Positions 1 through 8,511 of a stretch of 64,000 nt of DNA are shown one piece after another. The notes below the pieces were generated by a model, which saw only the letters and a list, made by a program, of their open reading frames with translations, had not been told where the DNA came from and searched no databases. The position numbers were made by a program, and so were the translations under genes. Origin of the DNA: Streptomyces sp. NBC_00271 (GTDB lineage Bacteria > Actinomycetota > Actinomycetes > Streptomycetales > Streptomycetaceae); assembly GCF_036178845.1 (NCBI RefSeq), contig NZ_CP108070.1, forward strand, positions 434,001 to 498,000, in the 5' to 3' direction. Position 1 is the stretch's first letter. Each line of letters opens with the position of its first letter.

Positions 1-513
1 GTTCGTGGAGAAGGTCTACGACGTCGTGGGCCTGTACTTCAACCCGCCCGAAGGGGCGGTGGTGCTCTCGGTGGACGAGAAGTCGCAGATCCAGGCCCTG
101 GACCGGTCCCAGCCGGTGCTGCCGATAATGCCGGGCATGCCCGAGCGGCGCACCCACGACTACGTGCGCAACGGCCTGACCACGCTGTTCGCCGCGTTCG
201 ATGCCGCCACGGGTGAGGTCATCACTGCCCTGCACCGCCGGCACCGGGCCGCGGAGTTCAAGAAGTTCCTGATCCGGATCGACAAGGAGGTGCCCGCTCA
301 CCTGCAGATCCATCTGATCGTGGACAATTACGGCACTCACAAGACTCCAGTGATCAAGTCCTGGCTGGCCAAACACCCGCGGTTCGAGCTGCACTTCACC
401 CCGACCGGCTCCTCCTGGATCAACCAGGTCGAGCGGTGGTTCGGCTACCTGGCCCACCAGATGATCCGCCGAGGCGCACACAAGAACATCCAGGCCCTCG
501 AAGCCGACATCCG
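1..513 (+). pseudogene. IS630-family transposase, 5' part, interrupted by IS21
   Basis: The frame is open from the window edge, so the true start lies outside. It encodes the catalytic half of an IS630 (Tc1/mariner-like) DDE transposase: LSVDEKSQIQ carries the first Asp, LIVDNYGTHK the second, and GSSWINQVERWF the acidic Glu region. The frame breaks at ALEADIR, exactly where the IS21 element begins; the missing end (AWVKDWNENPKPF to SGAGH) resumes at 2793. Joining the parts with one copy of ATCCG restores a continuous codon series, so the gene was intact when IS21 landed. It is inactive in its present state. Confidence 0.93.
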
Positions 514-616
514 TGTCGGCGACGGGTGAATCGTGACCCTCTGACGGCGGATCAAAACTGACCCACTTCGTGGTCTTCTGACCAACCTGATCTTGATCGA
601 AGGTCAGGAGAAGAGG

Positions 617-1897
617 GTGATTTCCGTGGAGGACTGGGCAGAGATCCGCAGGCTGCACCGGGCCGAGCAGATGCCGATCCGGGCGATCGCCCGGCAGCTG
701 GGCATCTCGAAGAACACCGTGAAGCGGGCCCTGGCCACGGACCGGCCGCCGGTCTACTCGCGGCCGCCGAAGGGCTCGGCGGTCGACGCGGTCGAGCCGC
801 AGATCCGGGAACTGCTGAAGCAGACCCCGACGATGCCGGCGACCGTGATCGCCGAGCGGATCGGCTGGGAGCGCGGGATGACCGTCCTCAAAGAACGCGT
901 ACGCGAGCTGCGGCCGGCCTATCTGCCCGTCGATCCGGTCTCGCGCACGACGTATCAGCCCGGCGAGCTGGCTCAGTGCGACCTGTGGTTCCCGCCCGTC
1001 GACATCCCGCTCGGATACGGGCAGAGCGGCCGGCCTCCGGTGCTCGTGATGGTGTCCGGCTACTCGCGGATCATCGCCGCGCGGATGCTGCCCACCCGCA
1101 CCACCGGCGACCTGATCGACGGGCACTGGAAGCTTCTGACCGGCTGGGATGCAGTGCCGCGGATGCTGGTCTGGGACAACGAGGCCGGGATCGGCCGGGG
1201 CAAGGTGACCGGGGACTTCGCTGCGTTCGCGGGCCTGCTCGCCACCCGGATCTATCTCTGCCGGCCTCGCGATCCCGAAGCGAAAGGGCTGGTGGAGAGG
1301 GCGAATGGCTATCTGGAGACCAGCTTCCTTCCCGGCCGCACCTTCACCGGGGCCGATGACTTCAACACCCAGCTGACTGCCTGGCTGGCCGTCGCCAACC
1401 GGCGCCAGCACCGCACCCTGGGCGCCCGTCCGGTTGACCGGTGGGAGGCCGACCGGGCCCAGATGCTCGCCCTGCCGCCGGTCGACCCGCCACGCTGGTG
1501 GCGTTTCGCGACCCGCATCGGCCGCGACCACTACATCCGCGTCGACACCTGCGACTATTCCGTGCACCCCTTGGCCATCGGCAAGAAAGTCCAGGTCCGC
1601 ACCGACACCGACGAAGTCATCGTCACTCTCACCCCCGGCGGGGCGGAAGTCGCGCGCCATCCGCGGTGCTGGGCCAAGCAGCAGACCATCACCGACCCGG
1701 ACCATGCCCGCGCCGCCGCCCTCCTGCGCGGCGACTATCGCCACCACCAAGCCTCCCAGGCCCTCGCCGCCCGTGGGCAAAACGCTGCGACAGCCAGTGA
1801 TCTCGTCGAGGTCGAGCAGCGCCAACTCGACTCCTATGACCGCATGTTCACCCTCATCGAGGGTGGCGGCGGACACGACGAGCCGGAGGTCTCCTGA
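617..1897 (+). CDS. istA: IS21 transposase IstA
   Basis: DDE transposase of IS21 elements, which cuts and joins the element ends with help from the IstB ATPase. The N-terminus has a helix-turn-helix (IRAIARQLGISKNTVKRAL). The integrase-type catalytic core follows, with PGELAQCDLWF supplying the first Asp, VWDNEAG the second and EAKGLVERANGYLE the Glu. The GTG at 617 is preferred because AGGAG lies six bases upstream; an in-frame TTG at 593 would add eight residues. The stop overlaps the istB start by one base, implying translational coupling. Length (about 426 residues) is normal for the family. Confidence 0.92.
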   Translation: MISVEDWAEIRRLHRAEQMPIRAIARQLGISKNTVKRALATDRPPVYSRPPKGSAVDAVEPQIRELLKQTPTMPATVIAERIGWERGMTVLKERVRELRPAYLPVDPVSRTTYQPGELAQCDLWFPPVDIPLGYGQSGRPPVLVMVSGYSRIIAARMLPTRTTGDLIDGHWKLLTGWDAVPRMLVWDNEAGIGRGKVTGDFAAFAGLLATRIYLCRPRDPEAKGLVERANGYLETSFLPGRTFTGADDFNTQLTAWLAVANRRQHRTLGARPVDRWEADRAQMLALPPVDPPRWWRFATRIGRDHYIRVDTCDYSVHPLAIGKKVQVRTDTDEVIVTLTPGGAEVARHPRCWAKQQTITDPDHARAAALLRGDYRHHQASQALAARGQNAATASDLVEVEQRQLDSYDRMFTLIEGGGGHDEPEVS

Positions 1898-2715
1898 TGC
1901 CCGCCACCACCAAGACCGCCGCCGCGGACAAGCCCAGGACGGGCCGTCAGACCGCCGCCGACCTGTCCTTCCTCGCCCGGGCGATGAAGGCCCCGGCCCT
2001 GCTGGACGCTGCCGAGCGGCTGGCCGAACGCGCTTTGAAGGAGACCTGGACGCACACCGAGTTCCTCGTCGCCTGTCTCCAGCGGGAGGTCTCCGCCCGT
2101 GAGTCCCACGGCGGCGAGGCCCGCATCCGCACCGCCCGCTTCCCCGCGATCAAGACGATCGAGGAACTCGACGTCACCCATCTGCGCGGCATCACTCGCC
2201 AACAGCTCGCGCATCTGGGCACGTTGGACTTCATCGCCGCGAAGGAGAACACCGTCTTTCTGGGACCGCCGGGCACCGGGAAGACGCACCTGGCGATCGG
2301 GCTCGCGGTCCGCGCCTGCCAGGCCGGTCACCGGGTCGCGTTCGCCACTGCCGCCGAGTGGGTCGACCGCCTGGCCGCAGCCCACCACGCCGGACACCTC
2401 CAGACCGAGCTCACCAAACTGTCCCGCTATCCGCTGATCGTGGTCGACGAGGTCGGCTACATCCCCTTCGAAGCCGAGGCCGCGAACCTGTTCTTCCAGC
2501 TGGTCTCGAACCGCTATGAGAGAGCGAGCGTGATCGTCACGAGCAACAAGCCCTTCGGACGCTGGGGCGAGGTCTTCGGCGACGAGACCGTGGCCGCCGC
2601 CATGATCGACCGCCTCGTCCACCACGCCGAGGTCCACTCTCTCAAAGGCGACTCCTACCGCATGCGCGGACGCCAACTGGGACGCGTCCCCACCGCGACA
2701 CACGACACCGACTGA
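1897..2715 (+). CDS. istB: IS21 helper ATPase IstB
   Basis: AAA+ ATPase related to DnaA/DnaC that selects the target and activates IstA. The Walker A motif is GPPGTGKTH near residue 128, and the Walker B region is LIVVDEVGYIPF near residue 183; a sensor-like IVTSNKPFGRWG follows. At 272 residues it is of normal length and has no frame break. The ATG overlaps the istA stop (TGATG). A second, badly decayed IstB relative lies at 38420-38708, so IS21 elements have entered this region more than once. Confidence 0.94.
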   Translation: MPATTKTAAADKPRTGRQTAADLSFLARAMKAPALLDAAERLAERALKETWTHTEFLVACLQREVSARESHGGEARIRTARFPAIKTIEELDVTHLRGITRQQLAHLGTLDFIAAKENTVFLGPPGTGKTHLAIGLAVRACQAGHRVAFATAAEWVDRLAAAHHAGHLQTELTKLSRYPLIVVDEVGYIPFEAEAANLFFQLVSNRYERASVIVTSNKPFGRWGEVFGDETVAAAMIDRLVHHAEVHSLKGDSYRMRGRQLGRVPTATHDTD

Positions 2716-2792
2716 ACACCGGCAACCAGACCCGGTGGGTCAGAACTCGACCGTCCAAACTGGGTCAGGATTCAGCCGCCGCCGACAATCCG

Positions 2793-2910
2793 GGCATGGG
2801 TCAAAGACTGGAACGAAAACCCCAAGCCGTTCATCTGGACCAAGACAGCCGAAGAAACTCTCGACTCCCCCGCCCACTTCTGCCGACGGTTCTCCGGCGC
2901 AGGACACTAG
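2793..2910 (+). pseudogene. IS630-family transposase, 3' part
   Basis: This is the C-terminal tail of the IS630 transposase begun at 1-513, reading AWVKDWNENPKPFIWTKTAEE and ending SGAGH before a TAG at 2908-2910. It follows directly on the right copy of the IS21 target duplication. The IS630 right end must lie at or just beyond this stop; a CTAGCTAG sequence here contains the TA dinucleotide that IS630 elements duplicate. Confidence 0.85.
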
Positions 2911-3098
2911 CTAGCGGGCATGGTCGACCGGACCAGATCCCGTCTGACCGCGAGTACCTCCCGCGGCGCATCGAAGCCGGTGGCGCCCACGACAACGCCG
3001 TTCTCCAGATGTTCGAAGAGCAGCCCGCGCGCTGTCGCCTTCCGCCGGACGTCACCGGTGCTGCCGGTTCGACCGGCGTGCTGGAAGCGGATGTCGTG
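2907..3098 (-). pseudogene. possible C-terminal remnant of a flavoprotein reductase
   Basis: On the minus strand an open frame without a start encodes RGLLFEHLENGVVVGATG followed by FDAPREVLAVRRDL. The composition resembles the C-terminal domain of NAD(P)/FAD-dependent ferredoxin or rubredoxin reductases, but the assignment rests on this short tail alone. It is cut upstream by a TGA at 3099-3101 and its stop overlaps the end of the IS630 transposase gene. It could be the host gene that IS630 entered. Confidence 0.3.
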
Positions 3099-3451
3099 TC
3101 AGAGCATCTGCGGGAGCAGTTCGAGGGGGTGATCTGGAAGTTCCGCTCAAGCAGTCAGTGATTCCCTACGGAACGATCATTCGCAATTCCTAATTGGCAG
3201 CCGAGTCGTCGTGGAGCACCGGGCGGCCAATCACTGAAAGCCACAAGCGGCAGAGCCTTTTGAACCACACCCGGCACCCTGGGTGGGTCAACCATACGAA
3301 GGGCTCACCGCATCCCGCAGAACAACGTAGGGAGGCTTTTCCAACCTGGTTGCGTAGCACGTCGGTTGGCTAAAGGCCGCGTTGAGGAAAGGGTGAAGCT
3401 CCTGGTAGATGGGTTGTCGACCAAGATCAACCTGTCCGCCCGGAGCTTCAC

Positions 3452-4217
3452 GTGCTTGTCTACCCATCGGGGATCGATCTGTCCAACTCGACCCTGCGCT
3501 ACCTGTCCGACCTGCTGAGAGCCCGGCGGCGTGAGCGCGGCACACGCTGGCGCCGCCTGACCGCGGACCGACAGGCTCTGCTCGCGCTGGCCCATCTGCG
3601 TTGCGGGCACACGTACGCCCAGCTCGCGGCCGGCTTCGGGATCGGGCTGGCCACCGTCTACCGGTACATAGTCGAGGCGGTTGAGGTCCTGGCCGCCCTC
3701 GCCCCCACACTCCAGCAGGCCATGACCGTCGCCGCCAACAAGGCATTCGTGATCCTGGACGGCACCCTGCTGCACATCGACCGCATTGCCGCCGACCGCC
3801 CCTACTACTCTGGAAAGCACAAGCGCCACGGCATGAACGTCCAGGTCATCGCCGACGCGTTCGGGCGCCTGCTCTGGGCCTCACCTGCCCTGCCAGGTGC
3901 CGTCCACGACATCAAGGCCGCACGCACCCACGGCATCATCGAAGCTCTCACCCAAGCCGGCATCCGGACGTGGGCCGGCAAGGGATATCAGGGAGCTCAG
4001 GGGACGATCCGGGTGCCTCACCGGGGGCCGCTGGAGCACACTCCCAGCCGGGAAGCGGGCGGTGAACTCCTCCCACGCCAAGACCCGAGCCGTCGGAGAG
4101 GAGGCCAACGCCACCCTGAAGAGTTGGCGGCTCCTGCGCAAACTCCGTTGCAGCACCACCCGCATCACCGACATCGTCAAGGCCGTCCTGGCCTTGCACC
4201 TCGCCACGGCAGCCTGA
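3452..4217 (+). pseudogene. IS5-family (IS427-like) transposase, frameshifted
   Basis: The first frame gives a helix-turn-helix region (YAQLAAGFGIGLATVYRYI) and the DDE core with FVILDGTLLHIDRIA and GMNVQVIADAFG. After KGYQGAQGTIRVPHRG the proper continuation (RWSTLPAGKRAV to KLRCSTTRITDIVKAVLAL) is in the next frame. A run of five G at about 4021-4025 has one base too many compared with the expected HRGRW codons, so this looks like a one-base insertion. The final DDE motif is therefore lost unless ribosomes shift. It belongs to the compact transposases common in streptomycetes. Confidence 0.85.
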
Positions 4218-4286
4218 GATCGCTGCGGCCGGAGGCATGGACAAGGACAGCGCCACCATCCATGACAGCAAGGGAGACCGCTCACC

Positions 4287-4532
4287 GTGACAGACGTCAG
4301 AGTCACCTACGACAAGACCGTCAACGCAGCGTACGTATACCTCACCGAACCGCAGGCCCGCGTGAAGTCCGCGCGCATGTATCCCTGCGATCCAGTGGAC
4401 GTCGACGGCATGATCAACCTCGACTTCGACGAGCAGGGCCGCCTCATCGGCATCGAGGTGTTGGCGGCCAGTTCAAAACTGCCCGAGTACCTGCTCCAGT
4501 CCGCGGAGCGACTTGACACCGAAGGTGCATGA
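4287..4532 (+). CDS. DUF2283 small protein inside the IS5 element
   Basis: An 81-residue protein with the DUF2283 pattern: VTYDKTVNAAYVYLT near the start and DGMINLDFDEQGRLIGIEVL in the middle. DUF2283 proteins are small folds of unknown function often found near toxin-antitoxin or mobile genes. GTG start at 4287 with a purine-rich AGGGAGA upstream. It lies 70 bp after the transposase end and inside the right inverted repeat of the element, so it is a passenger. Whether it serves the element or the host is unknown. Confidence 0.8.
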   Translation: MTDVRVTYDKTVNAAYVYLTEPQARVKSARMYPCDPVDVDGMINLDFDEQGRLIGIEVLAASSKLPEYLLQSAERLDTEGA

Positions 4533-4802
4533 CCAGCCGAGCACCACGCTCGCGGCGAACAGGTTGGAAAAGGCTCAGTAACTACCCGGCCTTGGGCAAA
4601 TTTCGGAACCTGCCGAGGACCTTCAATGGACGCCGTTGATGTCGATCGGCCACCGGGCTCACGGCCGTCTGGGTGAGTCTGACCTGTGGAGTGTTGTTCG
4701 CGGCCTCGCAAGGCGGTACGAGTCGTTCGGGGCGCCGTGGTGTGTGTGCGTGATGCCTGCGCTCCGTCCGGAGGGCGTCCAGAACGATTGGAGTGAGCGG
4801 GC

Positions 4803-6326
4803 ATGGTCCTGGCAGCACGGCTGGTGTTGGCTGCGGTCTTCGGGGTCGCGGGGATCGCCAAACTCATGGACCGCGAGGGACTGCCTCGCGCAATCGCAAG
4901 CTTCGGCCTGCCAGCTCGAACAGGGAAGCCGCTTGGATACCTTCTCATCTCCTGCGAGTTCGTCACAGCCCTGGCCCTTATCGTCAACCCATGGGCAAGA
5001 ATCGGTGCGCTTGGAGCGCTCGGACTGTTGCTGACGTTCTGCCTGGCCATCGTGGTGAGCATCGCACGCGGCCGGACCCCGAATTGCCACTGCTTCGGAG
5101 GGCTACGCGCCACGCCGGTCGGGTGGGCCACGCTCGCACGCAACGGGCTCCTCGCAGCTACGGCGGGATTCGTCGCAACCGACGGGCGTGCCCCATGGTT
5201 CTTCACGGGCCTAGGGACCATCGCAGCGACGTGTTGGGTGGTACTAGAACTCAAGCGATCCGGGAAAGTGCGACCGGGCATGGTCACACCGGGCTTTTCA
5301 CTGCCTGACGCAACGGGACAAGTATGGACTCTCGAGAAACTGTTTGCCGCTGCGCATCAGCCACTCCTGCTTCTCTTCACTGATCACGCGTGCGGCGCGT
5401 GCGACGCGTTGCTGCCACAGGTGGCCCGGTGGCAACAGGCCCATGCAGAACGGCTGACCATCGCAATCGTGAACGGCGGTCCCTCCGCAGACAGCGTTGC
5501 CCTCTCACGTGAGCACGGGCTGCGTAACCTACTGGTAGACGAAGACCGAATGCTGCTCACCACTTACGGTCTGACCGCCACACCCAGCGCAATGCTGATC
5601 GACACCGACCGGATCCTCGCCGCCGCGCCAGCAGCAGGGGCAGCAGAGATCGCCGACCTGGTGACCAGGGCACTCCAACCGCGTGGTAGATCAACGATCG
5701 CACGACGCGCGCTGTTGTTCGCCTCGGCCACGATGGTGCCCACCGTCATCTCCACCCGTGCGATGGCCCGCGGTGTTACCGGGGCGAACTGGCGCCCAAA
5801 GCAAGTGAAGTTCGCTGGGGGATGGCTCTGCAAACAGCGCTACGCGCTGTGTACTAAAGCCGCCTGCAAACCCTCGCTGAGCGACCCGAACGTCGTCATC
5901 TGCCGCTGCGTGGTGGAATACGGCTACTCCTACGGCTATAAGTCGTGTGCAAAACGGGCACCAGTCGGCAGAAGATTGGTATCGACGTTCTCGACACAAA
6001 ACACGAACCATCATACCCGAACCATGACCTGCACACCCCGAGCACAATGGGCAAACTGTCTGGACGTGGACTGCGAAATCGACCCGCGCAACCCGACCCA
6101 CGCTGTGTGCCGCTGCAAGTCCGTGGAGAGCGGTGACTTTTTCACATTCGGGGGAAACTGCGACACCAGCACCTGCACCTCCGTGATTTGGTCAGCGGCA
6201 ACACCACCCGGAGTCCCCTTCCAAGCCGCGATGGAGAGCATCGGCCTATCAGTCACACTCCCCAAAGCATGCCCGACAGGCACGGACGACGATGACCTTC
6301 CGCCTAGCGGGCTGGAGTTTCAATGA
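4803..6326 (+). CDS. MauE-thioredoxin-cysteine-repeat fusion membrane protein
   Basis: A 507-residue protein with three parts. Residues 1-150 are a MauE/DoxX-like membrane domain with about four helices and the motif NCHCFGG (94-100). Residues 155-290 are a thioredoxin/TlpA-like domain with CGAC (197-200) and a probable cis-Pro at TATPSA. Residues 300-320 (ARRALLFASATMVPTVIS) look like an internal signal or membrane segment. The rest holds two tandem six-cysteine repeats, C-x6-C-x4-C-x11-CRC-x12-C (343-382) and C-x8-C-x4-C-x11-CRC-x14-C (410-453), plus C458 and C490. In methylamine dehydrogenase clusters, MauE and the thioredoxin-like MauD are needed to mature a disulfide-rich subunit. I infer that here the oxidative-folding machinery is fused to its own client domain outside the membrane. 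ATG is preceded by GGAGTG. The start of a following frame overlaps the stop. Confidence 0.85.
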   Translation: MVLAARLVLAAVFGVAGIAKLMDREGLPRAIASFGLPARTGKPLGYLLISCEFVTALALIVNPWARIGALGALGLLLTFCLAIVVSIARGRTPNCHCFGGLRATPVGWATLARNGLLAATAGFVATDGRAPWFFTGLGTIAATCWVVLELKRSGKVRPGMVTPGFSLPDATGQVWTLEKLFAAAHQPLLLLFTDHACGACDALLPQVARWQQAHAERLTIAIVNGGPSADSVALSREHGLRNLLVDEDRMLLTTYGLTATPSAMLIDTDRILAAAPAAGAAEIADLVTRALQPRGRSTIARRALLFASATMVPTVISTRAMARGVTGANWRPKQVKFAGGWLCKQRYALCTKAACKPSLSDPNVVICRCVVEYGYSYGYKSCAKRAPVGRRLVSTFSTQNTNHHTRTMTCTPRAQWANCLDVDCEIDPRNPTHAVCRCKSVESGDFFTFGGNCDTSTCTSVIWSAATPPGVPFQAAMESIGLSVTLPKACPTGTDDDDLPPSGLEFQ

Positions 6327-6508
6327 CCGAGTCAACGCTGTGGCCGCCCTTCGCAAGTGAGGGCGGCGCCTCGTCCCGTAGGTCGTCTGTGCCTCAGCCG
6401 ACGAAAGTCAGCCACGACGGCGGGCACGCCGACCGATCAGGTGCGCCTGTGTCTCGCTGCGGCCCCGCCGGCCTCAGCCACGCTGCTGGCTTTGTGGCCT
6501 TGGGCTGA
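6323..6508 (+). CDS. unrecognised short frame coupled to the MauE fusion gene
   Basis: An ATG overlaps the stop of the MauE fusion gene in the ATGA arrangement typical of coupled operons. The 61-residue product (starting MTESTLWPPFASEGG) matches nothing I know and ends right at the IS110 transposase end. It is best read as the first codons of a second operon gene that the IS110 element cut off, but it could also be a chance frame. Confidence 0.3.
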   Translation: MTESTLWPPFASEGGASSRRSSVPQPTKVSHDGGHADRSGAPVSRCGPAGLSHAAGFVALG

Positions 6509-6509
6509 G

Positions 6510-7713
6510 TCAAGCCGTCTGCGTGATGGGCGGGGTGGGGGTGAAGGCCCGGTCGTCGCGTAGAAGAGCCCACAGCACACTGGTGCGGCGTCGTGCGAGG
6601 GCGATGATGGCCTGGACGTGTTTGCAGCCCTCACCACGTTTCTTGAGGTAGTACTCCCGGTTGGGGCCGTCGCGGATGATGCTGGTCTGCGCGGAGAGGT
6701 AGAAGACTCTGCGTAGGCGGCGGCTGTAGCGCTTAGGGCGGTGCAGGTTGCCGGTGCGGCGGCCGGAATGGCGGGGGACGGGGACCAGTCCGGCGGCTGA
6801 GGCAAGGTGGCCGGCGTCAACGTAGGCGGTCATGTCGCCCGCGGCGACGACGAACTCGGCTCCGAGGACGGGGCCCATGCCGGGCAGCGACTCGATGATC
6901 TCGGCCTGGGGGTGGGTGCGGAAGGCGTCGCGGATCTGCCGGTCGATGCGCTTGAGTCGGTCGTCCAGGGCCAGGATCTGAGTGGCCAGGTCAGCGACGA
7001 TCTGTGCGGCGGCGTCCTCGCCGGGCAGCGCGGTCTGCTGGGCCTGGGCGGCTTCCACGGCCGTCGCGGCCACGCTGTCCGCGTCGCGGACGCCTCGATT
7101 GACCAGCCAAGAGGCCAGACGAGCCTGGCCGCGTCGGCGCAGGGCGGCCGGGGTCTGGTAGCCGGTCAGCAGCACCAGTGCGCCCTTGCGGGCCGAGTAG
7201 TCGAAGGCCCGCTCCAGGGCGGGGAACATGCCCGTGAGCACATCGCGGAGCCGGTTGACCGTTCGCACCCGGTCGGTGACCAGGTCGGTGCGGTGAGCGG
7301 TCAGGAGTGCGAGGTCGGCGGCCAGCTGTGCGGGCACGTCGAGGGTGGCGAAGTCCCGGCGGTGGCGGGCGGTTTCGGCGATGACATAGGCGTCGCGGGC
7401 ATCCGTCTTGGCCTCGCCCCGGTAGGCGCCGGCCATGCGGTTGACCGTCCGCCCGGGCACATAGACAGGCTGCTGCCCGTGGGCTGTCAGCAGCGCCAGC
7501 AGCAGTGCCGAGGACCTGCTGGAGATGTCCACCGCCCAGTGCACCTCATCGGCCAGGTCCAGGATCTCGCCGAGTGCGGTCAGGATCGCCGACTCGTCAT
7601 TTTCGATCTTCTTCGACCACAGAGTCGCGCCGGTCTCGTCGACCACCGCGGCCCAGTGATGGCCCTTGCCCGCGTCGATACCGACCCATTATCCGGGCCC
7701 TCTGTTTGCTCAC
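6510..7713 (-). pseudogene. IS110-family transposase, frameshifted near the start
   Basis: The main frame (from 7646) is a DEDD recombinase of the IS110/IS116/IS902 type: GEAKTDARDAYVIAETAR in the N-terminal RuvC-like domain and ESLPGMGPVLGAEFV with GLVPVPRHSGRR in the C-terminal Tnp2 domain holding the catalytic serine region. The natural start is the GTG at 7711-7713 (VSKQRAR) after a GGGAGGG site. One extra base near 7690 then shifts the frame, so the segment WVGIDAGKGHHWAAV, which holds the first catalytic Asp, is not joined to either start. Starting at 7646 would lose that Asp, so the enzyme should be inactive. Confidence 0.85.
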
Positions 7714-7940
7714 GCGTCCCTCCCGCAGCCGAGTTCCTTCCGTCGGCCCGTAGGACACCCCGGCGTCAGCTCCGTAAACAGCGACCGATCCGCGCATTTC
7801 AATCAGCGACCAGGGCGCCCCGAAGGACCGGACGGCCACTCCAGCCAAGCCACGATCGACAAGCTGCTTTGAAGCCACATCCGGCCCTCCCGGGCCACCG
7901 AACAACTTACGGAGCTGCTTTGGGGCGAGTGATCATGGCC
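7714..7940 (-). ncRNA. candidate IS110 bridge-RNA region
   Basis: This non-coding stretch lies just upstream of the IS110 transposase start. IS110-group elements are known to express a structured bridge RNA from this position, with loops that pair with target and donor DNA. The sequence contains a repeated AGCTCCGTAA/ACGGAGCT motif about 160 bp apart that could pair or mark ends. The RNA ends and loops cannot be placed by eye. Confidence 0.35.
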
Positions 7941-8002
7941 CCTTAAGGGTCACGTCCGCGGGAGTGGTGTGTTGACGGCTACTCGGTGATCTCGTTTTGA
8001 GG

Positions 8003-8503
8003 CTATTCGGTGGGTTCGGTGGGCAGGGCGGTCTCGGCGGTTTCTGACTCGATCGGGTGGACGCGGGCCTTGGCCAGCAGGTCGAGTCCCATGTATTCGT
8101 GCGTCGTATCTGCCGGTGACGGCGCGCGCCCGCCGTCGACGGCTTTCCCCCCGAGGCCTGTGCTGGGGCAAGCAGAAGGCCGCTGTGGCTCGTCGGCCTG
8201 TCCCCGGGCACCGACGTGCTCTGAGGTGTGTGCCAGCCGCCCTGCCCCGTGTCGCCCCGCGGTCCTCGCACCGTGAGGGCAGGCGGCGCGGCTTTCCTCT
8301 TCACGTCGGGTGGCATCGGGGAGGTTGCCACCGGCGGCGTCCGGGGCATGCGCCGGGCGGCGTTGTACGGCCGGGATGCAGAGAAGTGCGAGAGTGGCGG
8401 AGGCCGCGACGATCGTCATCGCGTGTCGTGACCAATCCAAGGGACGCGAGAACAGGATGTCGGTTGCCAGGGGCCGGAGCGAGTCGCGCAAAGGGACGCT
8501 CAC
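8003..8503 (-). CDS. hypothetical protein with one membrane segment
   Basis: GTG at 8503 starts nine bases after the stop of the monooxygenase gene on the same strand, so the two could be co-transcribed. The first 50 residues include one hydrophobic stretch (AMTIVAASATLALLCIPAV); the rest is low-complexity and hydrophilic and may be a chance extension or a truncated gene, since the IS110 boundary lies just beyond. I do not recognise a family. Confidence 0.35.
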   Translation of the reverse strand: MSVPLRDSLRPLATDILFSRPLDWSRHAMTIVAASATLALLCIPAVQRRPAHAPDAAGGNLPDATRREEESRAACPHGARTAGRHGAGRLAHTSEHVGARGQADEPQRPSACPSTGLGGKAVDGGRAPSPADTTHEYMGLDLLAKARVHPIESETAETALPTEPTE

Positions 8504-8511
8504 GGGTGTCT

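Larger units (their letters stand above)
514..2787 (+). mobile_element. IS21-family insertion sequence
   Basis: The element is bounded by imperfect inverted repeats: the left end reads TGTCGGCGACGGGTGAATC and the complement of the right end TGTCGGCGGCGGCTGAATC, both followed by a TGACCC motif within a few bases. A 5-bp direct repeat ATCCG (509-513 and 2788-2792) flanks it, within the size range known for IS21 target duplications. It contains istA and istB in the usual order and both read intact, so it may still be mobile. Its target was an IS630 transposase gene. Confidence 0.93.
3332..4576 (+). mobile_element. IS5-family element carrying a DUF2283 gene
   Basis: Terminal inverted repeats are visible: GAGGCTTTTCCAACCTG at the left and, as its complement, GAGCCTTTTCCAACCTG at the right (4560-4576). 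The transposase occupies the left two thirds and an unrelated small gene lies between it and the right repeat. No convincing target duplication is seen (TAGG on the left, AGTA on the right). The transposase is frameshifted, so the copy is probably not self-mobile. Confidence 0.75.
6510..7940 (-). mobile_element. IS110-family element (limits approximate)
   Basis: Contains one IS110 transposase gene on the minus strand and about 230 bp of non-coding DNA upstream of it, the layout of the IS110 group. IS110 elements lack terminal inverted repeats, so I cannot fix the ends from sequence alone; the left end is near or beyond the transposase stop and the right end near 7940. Confidence 0.7.

Noticed and set aside
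1834..2703. Minus-strand 289-codon frame opposite istB
   Set aside because: Antisense shadow of a gene with Walker motifs.
6807..7946. Plus-strand 379-codon frame opposite the IS110 transposase
   Set aside because: It is a mirror of the transposase gene caused by high third-position GC; no domain or start signal.
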